Shown here: piece by piece, positions 18,306 through 26,586 of the stretch | Layout: every line of letters starts with the position of its first letter | Position numbering within the stretch: the stretch's first letter is position 1 | Assembly (NCBI RefSeq): GCF_049650445.1 | Contig: NZ_JBASAD010000035.1 | Span: forward strand, 62,001 to 126,000 | Length of the DNA stretch: 64,000 nucleotides | Source of the DNA: Castellaniella sp049650445 | GTDB lineage: Bacteria; Pseudomonadota; Gammaproteobacteria; Burkholderiales; Burkholderiaceae_B | Direction: 5' to 3' | Position numbers and translations under genes: made by a program | The notes under the pieces: generated by a model | What the model was told of the DNA's origin: nothing | The model's database searches: none | What the model saw: the letters and a program-made list of their open reading frames with translations, nothing else

Positions 18306-19211
18306 ATGACCCCCTCTTCGTCCGCCCTGTCGCTCGCACCGTCCCAGCTTTCGCTGGCGATCGCCAATCCCGGAGCGCTCGGTACCATCGATGCCTACAT
18401 CAGCACCGTCAATCGTTTGCCGATGCTGACTGCCGAACAGGAAGCCGACCTGGGTCGGCGCCTGCACGACCATAACGACCTGGACGCTGCGCGCGACCTG
18501 ATTCTGTCGCACCTGCGGCTGGTCGTGTCCATTGCCCGGCAGTATCTGGGCTATGGCCTGGCGCACGCGGACCTGATCCAGGAAGGCAATATCGGCCTGA
18601 TGAAGGCCGTACGCCGCTTCGATCCCGACCGTGGCGTGCGGCTGGTATCTTTTGCCGTGCACTGGATCCGCGCCGAAATCCACGAATACGTGATCCGCAA
18701 CTGGCGTCTGGTCAAGATCGCTACCACCAAGGCGCAACGCAAACTGTTCTTCAACCTGCGCCGCATGCGGCCCGACGGTCGCAGCCTGGACCCGGATCAG
18801 GTCGCCGACATCGCCCGCAAACTCGATGTGCGCCCGGAAGACGTCGCCGAAATGGAAGTCCGTCTGTCGGGCGGTGATTTTGCCCTGGACGCCCCGGCCG
18901 ACGACGAGGACCGCTATGCGCCCTCCGACTGGCTGGCCGACGAGGCCCAGGAGCCCGCCCAGGTGCTGGCACGCCGCAGCATGGATGCGCTGCAGGGCGA
19001 AGGTCTGGAACACGCCCTGTCGTCCCTGGATGCGCGTTCCCAGCACATCGTGCGTGCCCGCTGGCTGGCCGACGACGGCGGTGCCACGCTGCACGAACTG
19101 GCCGCCGAATATGGCATCTCTGCCGAACGGGTCCGCCAGATCGAAGCCGCCGCCCTGAAAAAATTGCGGGTTGCCCTGAGCGAGCAGCAGGCGGATTTCG
19201 AAGCCGCCTGA
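18306..19211 (+). CDS. rpoH: RNA polymerase heat-shock sigma factor sigma-32
   Basis: A 301-residue sigma-70-family factor of the RpoH group. Region 2 contains ILSHLRLVVSIARQYLGYGL and DLIQEGNIGLMKAVRRFDPD, region 2.4 the sequence RLVSFAVHWIRAEIHEYVIR, the RpoH box region KIATTKAQRKLFFNLRRMR follows, and region 4.2 is a helix-turn-helix AAEYGISAERVRQIEAAALKKLR. It directs transcription of chaperone and protease genes after heat shock. Control is visible in the DNA: a CIRCE operator embedded in a sigma-32-like promoter. The gene is monocistronic, closed by a strong terminator at 19389. Confidence 0.96.
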   Translation: MTPSSSALSLAPSQLSLAIANPGALGTIDAYISTVNRLPMLTAEQEADLGRRLHDHNDLDAARDLILSHLRLVVSIARQYLGYGLAHADLIQEGNIGLMKAVRRFDPDRGVRLVSFAVHWIRAEIHEYVIRNWRLVKIATTKAQRKLFFNLRRMRPDGRSLDPDQVADIARKLDVRPEDVAEMEVRLSGGDFALDAPADDEDRYAPSDWLADEAQEPAQVLARRSMDALQGEGLEHALSSLDARSQHIVRARWLADDGGATLHELAAEYGISAERVRQIEAAALKKLRVALSEQQADFEAA

Positions 19212-19388
19212 GCCGATGCCCCGCGGGTGCGGACACACTCTTTTGCATCTTCCCCGCGCCCGGCCGTGAACTTTCGGCACCGGAGGCGGACCAACCCTTC
19301 ATGAGCGCGTGCCGGCCATGCCGGCCCCCACGTTCTGTCGTCCGCTTCTGCTTCTCCTCTTCCCCTCCCTATCGAAGCGGATGTTCAT

Positions 19389-19415
19389 GGGATGCCGCCT
19401 GGCATCCCTTTTTTT
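19389..19415 (+). terminator. Intrinsic terminator after rpoH
   Basis: A perfect 8-bp stem GGGATGCC / GGCATCCC with a GCCT loop followed by seven T residues. It lies 178 bases after the rpoH stop and 94 bases before the antiporter gene, separating the two transcription units. Confidence 0.9.
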
Positions 19416-19509
19416 GTCGCCTGACAGTCTTTTTTTCACATCTTTTTTCTAGGAAGCCGATCCTCCGGGCCTGTAACATATCAGCCAGATGATTTGAGCG
19501 CGCTTCCTC

Positions 19510-22050
19510 ATGAAAATCGGCCTTCTGGTATTTGGCCTGGCCGGCCTCCTGGCTCTGGTGTCTTTCATGCCCCCCCTGGCCGGACGCCTGCGCATGCCGT
19601 ATTCCGTGCTGCTGGCCATCGTCGGCTTTATCCTGGGCGTCATCATCCACGTGCACGGCTGGGCGCCGGGCGTGGCGGCTGACTTCCTCGATACGCTGCA
19701 GCACTTCGAGATTTCCTCCGAGACCTTTTTGTTCGTGTTCCTGCCCGTGCTGCTGTTCGAGACGGCATTGGCGACGAATCTGCGGCGGCTGATGGACGAC
19801 ATCAGCCCGATCCTGGTGATGGCCATCGTGGCCGTCGTGGTCTGCACCGTGGCGGTCGGTTTTTCGCTGGCGGCGATTTCCACTTACGGGCTGGTGGTCT
19901 GCCTGATGCTGGGTGCCATTGTGGCGACCACCGACCCGGTGGCGGTCGTGGGCATTTTCCGCGAGGTCGGCGCGCCGCGCCGCCTCACGAATCTGGTCGA
20001 GGGCGAGGCTTTATTCAACGACGCGGCCTCGATCGCCTTGTACTCGGTGCTGCTCAGCATCCTGTTTGGCGGCACCACGCCCACCGTGACGGAAATCATC
20101 AGCGGCTTTCTGATCAGCTTCCTGGGCGGCGGCCTGGCCGGGCTGGTCATGGGGCGGGCGGCCATCGAACTGTTCCGCTGGCTGCGCGGCTGGCCCACAG
20201 CCGAAGTCACGCTGACCGTGGCGCTGGCCTACCTGGCCTTCTTCATCGCCGAGCACTACTTGGGGGTGTCGGGGGTGGTGGCCACGGTGATCGCCGGCCT
20301 GGTGGTGGGTTCCAGCGGCCGTACCCGCATGTCGCCCACGACCTTCGAGCAACTCGAGGGGACCTGGGCACAGTTCGGCTTCTGGGCCAATTCTCTGATC
20401 TTCCTGTTCGCTGCCATGCTGATCCCGCGCATGATGGCGGAGATCACCTGGATGGAGGTCCTGCTGATCCTGGTCGTGTTCATCGTCACGCTGTGTGCGC
20501 GCGCGGTGATCGTCTACGGTCTGCTGCCTCTGCTGGGGCGGCTGCGGCTCAGCACCGAGGTCAGTCGGTCCTATCGGGCCGTGATGCTGCTGGGCGGCCT
20601 GCGCGGGGCCGTGTCCCTGGCCCTGGCCCTGGCCGTCACGGAGCAGCCGGCGGTGCCCCACGAGGCGCGTCAGTTCATCGCCGTCGCCACGACCGGCTTC
20701 GTGCTCATGACCTTGTTCATCAATGGCCTGACCCTGCGGCCCCTGATCCATCGGCTGGGGCTGAACCAGCTTTCGCCGGTGGACCGTACCTTGCGCGACC
20801 AGGCGCAGGTGGTGGAACTCGAAGCCCTGCGTCTGAGGATCGACGAGATCGCCCACAACGAACATATCGGCCGCGAGGTTCTGGAGCGCCTGCATGCGGT
20901 ATTTGACGCCAGCCAGGCCGGCGTGGACGCGTCACAGGTGAACCAGTTGTCCCTGAACCAGAAGGTCGCGGTCGGCATGAGCATGCTGGCGGGCCGTGAA
21001 GAAGAAATGTTCTTCGAGACTCTCAAGGCTCAGATCGTCGACTGGCGCACGGCCGAGTCCTTGCTGGCGCGCGCCGAGCGGCTGGGCGATGCGGTGCGTT
21101 CGGGCGGGCTGCTGGGCTTCGAGGCGGCGATCGAGGGCGACTTGCGCTATTCGCGTGCCTTGCGCCCGGCGCTGCGCCTGCATCACCTGACGGGCTGGCA
21201 GGGCTGGCTGGTGCGGGAACTGGCCCGGCGCTTCACGAACCTGATGTGCAAGTGGTCGGTGGCGCGCCGCCTGATCCAGTTCGCTCGCACCGACGTGCAG
21301 CCGCTGCTGGGGCTTGAGGTCACTGAAATCATCGTGGCTGCGCATCAGCGCCGCCTGGCGCTGCTGGAAGGCGCGTTGCAGGCCCTGGCGCTGCAGTACC
21401 CCAATTACGCCCAGTATCTCCAGGAAGCCTATCTCGGACGCATGGCGCGCGCCATGGAGCGCATTCGCTATCGCGACATGCTGGCGCACAACCTCATCAG
21501 CGGGGAAACCTATTCCGACCTGATTCAGCAGGCGGATGCGCGTTGGGGGGCTCTGGAAAAAAGCGGCGTGCTGGACATCACCATGAGTGCGGCGACGCTG
21601 GTGCAGCGGGTGCCGATGTTCGAGGGGATGGACGAGCACACCATGGCGGCCATCCGCCGCGCGCTCAAGCCCCGCCTGATCATGCCGGGTCAGGAAATTC
21701 ACACCCGCTTCGGCCGCAGCCACGCCATGTATTTCGTGGCGTCGGGCGCAGTCGTCCTGGATCTTCCCGATGGCACCACGGCGGAACTGGGCAGCGGTCA
21801 GACCTTTGGTGAAATGGCGCTGGTCATGGGTGATGATTTCCAGGCGCGTGCGCGATCGCTGGGCTACAGCCGCCTGCTGCTGTTGCAGGAGCGCGACTTC
21901 AAGCGCCTGCAGGAGCAATACCCGATGCTGCGCGAAAAAATCGACCTGATCGTCCGTCAGCGCCTGCGGGCGGTGGAGGTCTGGCGGCAGTTCGAGTCTG
22001 GCGAGCGCCAGCACGAGCCTTTGCCGGATCTGCCTACATCAGCAGTTTGA
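19510..22050 (+). CDS. CPA1-type Na+/H+ antiporter with C-terminal cyclic-nucleotide-binding domain
   Basis: An 846-residue protein. Residues about 1-410 form 12-13 membrane helices of the cation:proton antiporter family, with the transport-site motif ATTDPVAVVGIFRE and EGEALFNDAASIALYS. A long cytoplasmic region of about 430 residues follows. Its end is a cNMP-binding-type beta-roll (VQRVPMFEGMDEHTMAAIRR ... GSGQTFGEMALVMGD), giving an SOS1-like layout. Probable role is Na+ or K+ export coupled to proton entry, gated by the tail. Its last 17 bases overlap the convergent SCO gene. Ligand of the tail is unknown; the glutamate-Met pattern GEMALV is preserved, the canonical Arg of cAMP binders less clearly so. 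Confidence 0.9.
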   Translation: MKIGLLVFGLAGLLALVSFMPPLAGRLRMPYSVLLAIVGFILGVIIHVHGWAPGVAADFLDTLQHFEISSETFLFVFLPVLLFETALATNLRRLMDDISPILVMAIVAVVVCTVAVGFSLAAISTYGLVVCLMLGAIVATTDPVAVVGIFREVGAPRRLTNLVEGEALFNDAASIALYSVLLSILFGGTTPTVTEIISGFLISFLGGGLAGLVMGRAAIELFRWLRGWPTAEVTLTVALAYLAFFIAEHYLGVSGVVATVIAGLVVGSSGRTRMSPTTFEQLEGTWAQFGFWANSLIFLFAAMLIPRMMAEITWMEVLLILVVFIVTLCARAVIVYGLLPLLGRLRLSTEVSRSYRAVMLLGGLRGAVSLALALAVTEQPAVPHEARQFIAVATTGFVLMTLFINGLTLRPLIHRLGLNQLSPVDRTLRDQAQVVELEALRLRIDEIAHNEHIGREVLERLHAVFDASQAGVDASQVNQLSLNQKVAVGMSMLAGREEEMFFETLKAQIVDWRTAESLLARAERLGDAVRSGGLLGFEAAIEGDLRYSRALRPALRLHHLTGWQGWLVRELARRFTNLMCKWSVARRLIQFARTDVQPLLGLEVTEIIVAAHQRRLALLEGALQALALQYPNYAQYLQEAYLGRMARAMERIRYRDMLAHNLISGETYSDLIQQADARWGALEKSGVLDITMSAATLVQRVPMFEGMDEHTMAAIRRALKPRLIMPGQEIHTRFGRSHAMYFVASGAVVLDLPDGTTAELGSGQTFGEMALVMGDDFQARARSLGYSRLLLLQERDFKRLQEQYPMLREKIDLIVRQRLRAVEVWRQFESGERQHEPLPDLPTSAV

Positions 22051-22642
22051 CGTCGTGCGCCATGTCCTCGGGCGTCAGCGACGGTCCGAGCAGGGCGCGG
22101 GCCTCGCCCTCGCGGTCCAGCAGATAGAAGGCCGACGAATGGTTCATGGCGTAGTGCTCCGGCGACGGGCCGGGTTCCTTGGCGTAGAAGGCCTTGAAGG
22201 AGCGCGCGGTCTTGTCCAGTTGTTCCGGGGTGCCCGTCAGGCCGATGAAAGACGGGTCGAAGGCCTGCACGTAGGCGCCCAGAATGTCAGGCGTGTCGCG
22301 CGCAGGGTCTACCGAAATCATGAGGACACGTACGTCGCGGGCCTGGTCGCCCAGCAGTTGCATGACCTGGGCGGCCTGCGCCATGGCGGTGGGACAGACG
22401 TCCGGGCACTGTGTGTAGCCGAAGAACACCAGCAGGACCTTGCCCCGGTAGTCCGCCAGCGTGCGCCGCTGGCCGGTGGTGTCGATCATGTCCAGATCGC
22501 GCCCCAGGTGGGTTCCGCTGATGTCATTGCCCTCGAAGGGCAGGGGCTCGGCTTTTGAGGTGCAGCCCGGCAGGGCCAGGGCGAGAGGCAGGGTGGCGAG
22601 CGCGCCGGCCAACAGCCTGCGGCGCGGAATTGAAAGCGACAT
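22034..22642 (-). CDS. SCO1/SenC family copper chaperone
   Basis: A 202-residue lipoprotein: signal peptide with lipobox ALPGC, then a thioredoxin-like fold with the copper-binding CPDVC motif (FFGYTQCPDVCPT) and a distal conserved His in YAMNHSSAFYLLD. SCO proteins deliver copper to the CuA centre of cytochrome oxidase subunit II at the outer face of the membrane. This is the last gene of the leftward oxidase-assembly series and its 3' end overlaps the convergent antiporter gene by 17 bases. Confidence 0.93.
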   Translation of the reverse strand: MSLSIPRRRLLAGALATLPLALALPGCTSKAEPLPFEGNDISGTHLGRDLDMIDTTGQRRTLADYRGKVLLVFFGYTQCPDVCPTAMAQAAQVMQLLGDQARDVRVLMISVDPARDTPDILGAYVQAFDPSFIGLTGTPEQLDKTARSFKAFYAKEPGPSPEHYAMNHSSAFYLLDREGEARALLGPSLTPEDMAHDVKLLM

Positions 22643-22733
22643 GGTCCTTCATCCAGATCGGTGAATCGGCCGGAACGGCACTGTGGCGCGTTCCGGTCGG
22701 GTATCCGCTGGGTCGGGCCGGGTGAGAACCCGT

Positions 22734-23645
22734 CTAGAAGTTCCCCAGGGTCAGGCCGACCCAGTGATCCAGCAGCAGCGCGGCGAACAGCAGCGACAGA
22801 TACAGGATCGAATAATGGAACAGTTTACGCGCCTTGGCGTCCGAGTAGTTTCGATATAGCGCAAGGGACTGCCAGACAAAGCGGCCGCTGAGCAGACAGG
22901 CGGCGGCCAGGTAGGCGGGGCCGCTCATGCGGACGACGTAAGGCATCACGGACGCCGCGAACAAGGCGATGCTGTAGAGCAGGATGTGCAACTGGGTGAA
23001 GTTCTGGCCGTGTGTCACCGGCAGCATGGGCAGGCCGGATTTTTCGTAGTCGTGATGGCGGTACAGCGCCAGCGCCCAGAAGTGGGGCGGCGTCCAGATG
23101 AAGATGATCAGCACCAGCAGCCAGGCCTCGGCAGGCACGGCGTCGGCCATGGCGGCCCAGCCCAGGGCCGGCGGCATCGCGCCCGACAGGCCGCCGATGA
23201 CGATGTTCTGCGGCGTGAGGGGTTTCAGGATGGCGGTGTAGATCAGGGCGTAGCCGACGAAGCTGGCGAAGGTCAACCACATGGTCAGTGCGTTGACCTG
23301 GGTGTACAGGATCCACATGCCGGCACCGCCCAGCACACCGGCCATCATCAGGACCTGATGGCTGCCGATCTGGCCGGAGGCCGTGCCGCGCCGTGCCGTG
23401 CGCAGCATGCGCGCGTCGGTTTCTCGTTCGACCAGACAGTTGATGGAAAAGGCCGCCGCCGACAGCAGCCAGATGCCCACCGTGGCGTTCACGGCCAGCC
23501 AGGGATCGGGCAGGCCGGGGGTGGCGAGGAACATGCCGATCACCGCGCAGAACACCGCCAGTTGCGTGACGCGCGGCTTGGTCAGTGTCAGGTACTGGCG
23601 CAGCAGGGAGGGGGTGCGGTGGGCGGCGGCGGTGGCGGTGGTCAT
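22734..23645 (-). CDS. ctaB: Heme o synthase (protoheme IX farnesyltransferase)
   Basis: A 303-residue UbiA-superfamily membrane enzyme that farnesylates heme b to heme o. The diagnostic motifs NCLVERETDARMLRTARR and YRHHDYEKSGLPMLPV are present, and around nine hydrophobic helices follow the usual pattern. It lies nine bases downstream of ctaA, so heme b to o to a conversion is encoded as a unit serving the a-type oxidase made by ctaCDE. Confidence 0.96.
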   Translation of the reverse strand: MTTATAAAHRTPSLLRQYLTLTKPRVTQLAVFCAVIGMFLATPGLPDPWLAVNATVGIWLLSAAAFSINCLVERETDARMLRTARRGTASGQIGSHQVLMMAGVLGGAGMWILYTQVNALTMWLTFASFVGYALIYTAILKPLTPQNIVIGGLSGAMPPALGWAAMADAVPAEAWLLVLIIFIWTPPHFWALALYRHHDYEKSGLPMLPVTHGQNFTQLHILLYSIALFAASVMPYVVRMSGPAYLAAACLLSGRFVWQSLALYRNYSDAKARKLFHYSILYLSLLFAALLLDHWVGLTLGNF

Positions 23646-23654
23646 AGTAGGATT

Positions 23655-24833
23655 CTAGGCGCTTCCCGGGGCGTCGTGGCGTGCTCCGTCTAATGGGTTT
23701 CCCTGCATTGGGGACCTTTGAACAAGTCCTCGCGCCGCGTGCATCTGCGGACTCGGGCGGTCGATTTTTCCGGCCCGGGAAAGGCGCCACAGCAGTGTGA
23801 CGCCCACCAGGACCAGGCCGGCGGCGCCGCCGTTGTGCATCACGGCGATCAGCAGAGGCCATTGAAAAAAGATCGTGGTCAGCCCCGTCAGCAGTTGCAA
23901 GGCCAGCAGGGCCAGCAGCAGGCGCGCCGGGCCGGACAAGCCGGGGGTGCGGCGCCAGCGCCAGGCCAGCGCGCCCAGCAGGGCGATGACCAGGAAAGCG
24001 AAATTGCGGTGCGTCCAGTGGATGGCGGTGAGCGCGTCCTGGGAAATGAGTTCGCCCGACGAGAGCTGGCCCAGACCGCGCAGCAGGGCGTAGCCCTCGC
24101 GGAAGTCCATGGGCGGCACCCAGGCGCCGTGGCAGGTGGGGAAGTCCATGCAGGCCAGGGCCGCGTAGTTGGTGCTGACCCAGCCGCCCAGCGCCACCTG
24201 CAGGAACAGGACGGCCAGCCCCAGAATCATCCAGGCGCGGCCGGTGCCCGGATCGGCGGGGACGGGGGCGTGGCGCTTTTCCCGGGCTGCCAGCCAGGTC
24301 ATCAGGGCCAGCAGGCCCATGCCCAGCACCAGGTGCGTGGTCACCACCAGCGGCATCAGCCGGTGAGTGACGGTCCAGGCGCCGAACGCGCCCTGGACGC
24401 AGACCATGACCAGCACGCAGCCGGCCAGCGCGGGGCTGCGATCCGGCAGGTGGCGCAGTCGCCAGGCGCATACGGTGATGGCGATGATCATCAGGCCCAG
24501 GATGGCGCCCGCGTAGCGGTGAATCATCTCGACCCAGGCCTTGAAGGCGCTGACCGGGCCGTAGGGCATGGCCTCCAGGGCGGCGCGGATGTGATCCCCG
24601 GCGCCCAGGGGGCTGAGATGGCCGTAGCAGCCCGGCCAGTCGGGGCAGCCCAGGCCCGAATCGGTCAGGCGCACGAAGGCGCCGAACATGATCAGATCCA
24701 GCGTCAGGAACCAGGCCAGGAACACCAGCCTGCGATAGCGCGTGAGGAGCCTGGTGGGGGAAGGTGTGCCCGGTCCGGACGCGTCGCGGCGTGCGGCGGA
24801 CGTGCTGGCGGGGGTGCTTGCCATGCGGTTCAT
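23655..24833 (-). CDS. ctaA: Heme A synthase (COX15/CtaA family)
   Basis: A 392-residue membrane protein converting heme o to heme a. It has eight predicted helices; paired His-containing helices are seen (EMIHRYAGAILGL; VTHRLMPLVVTTHLVLGMG; ALTAIHWTHRNFAFLV) along with the VRLTDSGLGCPDWPGCYG signature near the N-terminus. Start is the ATG overlapping the stop of the upstream SCO-like gene (TGATG), although the frame stays open further. The last 30 or so residues (rich in Arg, Pro, Gly) are encoded by a dispersed repeat and look like a recent C-terminal extension. Confidence 0.94.
   Translation of the reverse strand: MNRMASTPASTSAARRDASGPGTPSPTRLLTRYRRLVFLAWFLTLDLIMFGAFVRLTDSGLGCPDWPGCYGHLSPLGAGDHIRAALEAMPYGPVSAFKAWVEMIHRYAGAILGLMIIAITVCAWRLRHLPDRSPALAGCVLVMVCVQGAFGAWTVTHRLMPLVVTTHLVLGMGLLALMTWLAAREKRHAPVPADPGTGRAWMILGLAVLFLQVALGGWVSTNYAALACMDFPTCHGAWVPPMDFREGYALLRGLGQLSSGELISQDALTAIHWTHRNFAFLVIALLGALAWRWRRTPGLSGPARLLLALLALQLLTGLTTIFFQWPLLIAVMHNGGAAGLVLVGVTLLWRLSRAGKIDRPSPQMHAARGLVQRSPMQGNPLDGARHDAPGSA
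23715..23760. repeat. 46-nt hairpin repeat, copy 1 (inside ctaA 3' end)
   Basis: Matches 53035-53079 at 41 of 46 positions with one gap. The outer arms AGTCC/GGACT pair here and AGCC/GGCT pair in the other copy, so the fold is kept by a compensatory change. On the minus strand it is translated as part of the ctaA C-terminus (HAARGLVQRS). Confidence 0.75.
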
Positions 24834-25450
24834 CAGCCGATCCGGGAATTCTTCAGCAGCGTGCGGAGGTCGTCGCGCACGGCTTCCGGTTGTTGTGCAT
24901 CGGGGAAGCGCATCATCAGGTGGCCCAGGGGGTCGACGATCCACAGGCCCTGCGCCAGTTCGGCGGCGGGATCGGCGGCGCCGGGAGCCAGCCAGTCCGC
25001 CAGCCTGGCGGGGTCGGCGCGCAGGACGTGCGTGCCGACGTAGGCCTCGCCGACCACGGGGGCGGCGGGCGCGTCGTCGGTGATGAACCAGATACGTTCC
25101 AGGCGATCGACTTCCTTGCCCTGGCTGGCGTGGGAATTACGCAGCACGAACAGTCCGCGTACGCAGGATTCCGGGCAGGCGCCGGGCCCTGTGCTGATCA
25201 GCAGCCACTGGCCCTTGAGCTGGTTCAGGTCGTAAGGCTGGCCCTGCGCGTCCCGTAGTGCGAGGTCGCCGGGGATGGGGCGCTGCGGCTCGATCAGTTG
25301 GCCGTAGCGGGGGCGCGAGTCCGGACGCAGGCCCAGCGACGGCATGTAGTAGGCCAGCAGGGCGAACACCACCGGCGCCAGGGAGACCAGCAGGACGGCG
25401 ATGAGGGGGCGGATGGAGCGGGTGCGAGCGGGGGAGGGTGCAGAGGTCAT
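24833..25450 (-). CDS. SCO-like membrane-anchored cytochrome oxidase assembly protein
   Basis: A 205-residue protein starting MTSAPSPARTRSIRPL with one N-terminal membrane anchor (LIAVLLVSLAPVVFALLAYY). The periplasmic part has a thioredoxin-like pattern with GQWLLISTGPGACPESC, i.e. a CxxxC reminiscent of SCO proteins, but it is more divergent and the distal His is not obvious (candidate in DPLGHLMMRF). Genes of this type sit between SURF1 and ctaA in betaproteobacterial oxidase clusters; a role in copper insertion or thiol reduction of the oxidase is inferred. Starts and stops overlap both neighbours (ATGA, TGATG). Confidence 0.78.
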   Translation of the reverse strand: MTSAPSPARTRSIRPLIAVLLVSLAPVVFALLAYYMPSLGLRPDSRPRYGQLIEPQRPIPGDLALRDAQGQPYDLNQLKGQWLLISTGPGACPESCVRGLFVLRNSHASQGKEVDRLERIWFITDDAPAAPVVGEAYVGTHVLRADPARLADWLAPGAADPAAELAQGLWIVDPLGHLMMRFPDAQQPEAVRDDLRTLLKNSRIG

Positions 25451-26226
25451 GCGTGCGAAGAAGGTGAGGGGCGGCGCAGGGTGCGCCAGGCCGTGAAGCC
25501 CGCCGCGATCAGCGCGATCGCGGCAAAGCTGAACCATTGCAGGGCGTAGTTGTAGTTCTGGCTGGCGTCCGTCGAGGGCCCGGGCCAGTCCTGGATCAGA
25601 TCCGCGTCGTGCGTGGGCGCCTGTTGCAGCACGACCGGCAACAGGTCCAGGCCGGTGGCCGCAGCCAGAGCGTCCAGCGGCAGGTTTTGCACGGAGGGTG
25701 GCTGGCCGTCGGCAGCGGGAAAGGGTTTGGGCAGGGCAGTGTCGGGCTGACCGCCCAGGCTGCCCAGATCGAACAGGCGGGGCACCCGATGCAACAGGGT
25801 GCCCTGGACCTGGACCGGGCCGGCGGCCGCACTCAGGTCCGGCAGGTGGGTGGATGGCATCGGTCGGGCAACCCAGCCGCGCAGCACCAGCACGGCGGTG
25901 CCGGGGCTGTCTTGCAGCTCCAGCGGGGTCGCCACCCACAGGCCGGGCTGACCTTTGAGGTTGCGATTGTCCAGGAGTACAGTAAACGGGTTCAGCCAGT
26001 GCCCTCGGGCGCTGGCCGGATGCCAGTCGGGGCCGTCGCGGTGTTGTGCATCCAGCACCCGGGCCGGCGCCTGCCGGCCCGCTTCGATGGCGGCCAGAAG
26101 CCCTTCGCGTTCGTGGGCGCGGCGCAACTGCCATAGCCCGGCGCCGATGCAGGCCGCACCCACCAGCGCCAGCAGGATCAGGGCCAGGATGGCCTTGGTG
26201 CGGGTTGCGGGTTGCTGCGAGGTCAT
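25447..26226 (-). CDS. SURF1 family cytochrome oxidase biogenesis protein
   Basis: A 259-residue protein with the SURF1 layout: N-terminal helix (ILALILLALVGAACIGAGLWQLRRA), a periplasmic domain, and a C-terminal helix (YALQWFSFAAIALIAAGFTAW). Conserved signatures are GLWQLRRAHER and LLDNRNLKGQPGLWVATPLE, and NYNYALQWF before the second helix. SURF1 helps insert heme a into subunit I. It is the first gene of the leftward assembly set SURF1-SCO-like-ctaA-ctaB-SCO. Confidence 0.93.
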   Translation of the reverse strand: MTSQQPATRTKAILALILLALVGAACIGAGLWQLRRAHEREGLLAAIEAGRQAPARVLDAQHRDGPDWHPASARGHWLNPFTVLLDNRNLKGQPGLWVATPLELQDSPGTAVLVLRGWVARPMPSTHLPDLSAAAGPVQVQGTLLHRVPRLFDLGSLGGQPDTALPKPFPAADGQPPSVQNLPLDALAAATGLDLLPVVLQQAPTHDADLIQDWPGPSTDASQNYNYALQWFSFAAIALIAAGFTAWRTLRRPSPSSHA

Positions 26227-26261
26227 ACGATGCTTATATCCTGGTGTTGCGGGGGATGCCC

Positions 26262-26459
26262 ATGAAAATTCTGATTGTCGTGCTGTTCCTGGGAGTGCTG
26301 GTCAGCCTGGGTTCAGCCATGAAGTATCTCTTGCAGGACCGGGGCCAGACCGACCGGATGGCCTGGGCCCTGACGTGGCGGGTGGGCTTGTCGATCCTGC
26401 TGTTTCTGTTCCTGCTGCTGGCGCATGCCTTGGGGTGGATAAGCCCGAACATGGGATAG
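26262..26459 (+). CDS. Twin transmembrane protein, DUF2909 family
   Basis: A 65-residue protein with two hydrophobic helices (MKILIVVLFLGVLVSLGSAM and VGLSILLFLFLLLAHALGW) joined by a short charged loop, as in DUF2909. These small proteins accompany cytochrome oxidase genes in betaproteobacteria; their function is not known. It is on the strand opposite to the oxidase genes, between SURF1 and ctaE. A start six bases upstream (ATG at 26256) is possible; the inner ATG has the better spacing to GGGGGA. The stop codon lies inside a hairpin of a dispersed repeat. Confidence 0.85.
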   Translation: MKILIVVLFLGVLVSLGSAMKYLLQDRGQTDRMAWALTWRVGLSILLFLFLLLAHALGWISPNMG

Positions 26460-26517
26460 TCCCTGCGGACAATCCCATGTCTGGCGAATCCGAGCGGCGT
26501 GTAAGCCGCGAGGTGGA
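26452..26517 (+). repeat. Two-hairpin dispersed element, copy 2
   Basis: The counterpart of 3191-3256. Hairpin 1 is ATGGGATAGTCC / GGACAATCCCAT (one A-A mismatch) around CTGC; hairpin 2 is GCGGC / GCCGC around GTGTAA; the tail is GAGGTGGA. The TAG stop of the DUF2909 gene is inside hairpin 1. Its tail could serve as a ribosome site for an 18-codon ORF beginning at 26520, MPRLKIPWTSRRRGAAASA, which I do not claim as a gene. Confidence 0.8.
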
Positions 26518-26586
26518 GAGATGCCACGGTTGAAGATCCCGTGGACTTCCAGGCGAAGGGGCGCGGCGGCCTCGGCCTGAACAGAT

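Noticed and set aside
26452..26517. Two-hairpin element as a simple Rho-independent terminator
   Set aside because: No T-run follows either hairpin, and the linker and tail are conserved as strongly as the stems, which a terminator does not need.
26520..26579. An 18-codon ORF behind the second repeat copy
   Set aside because: GAGG spacing is good, but the first repeat copy has no matching ATG and the peptide is Arg/Ala-rich; too weak to call.
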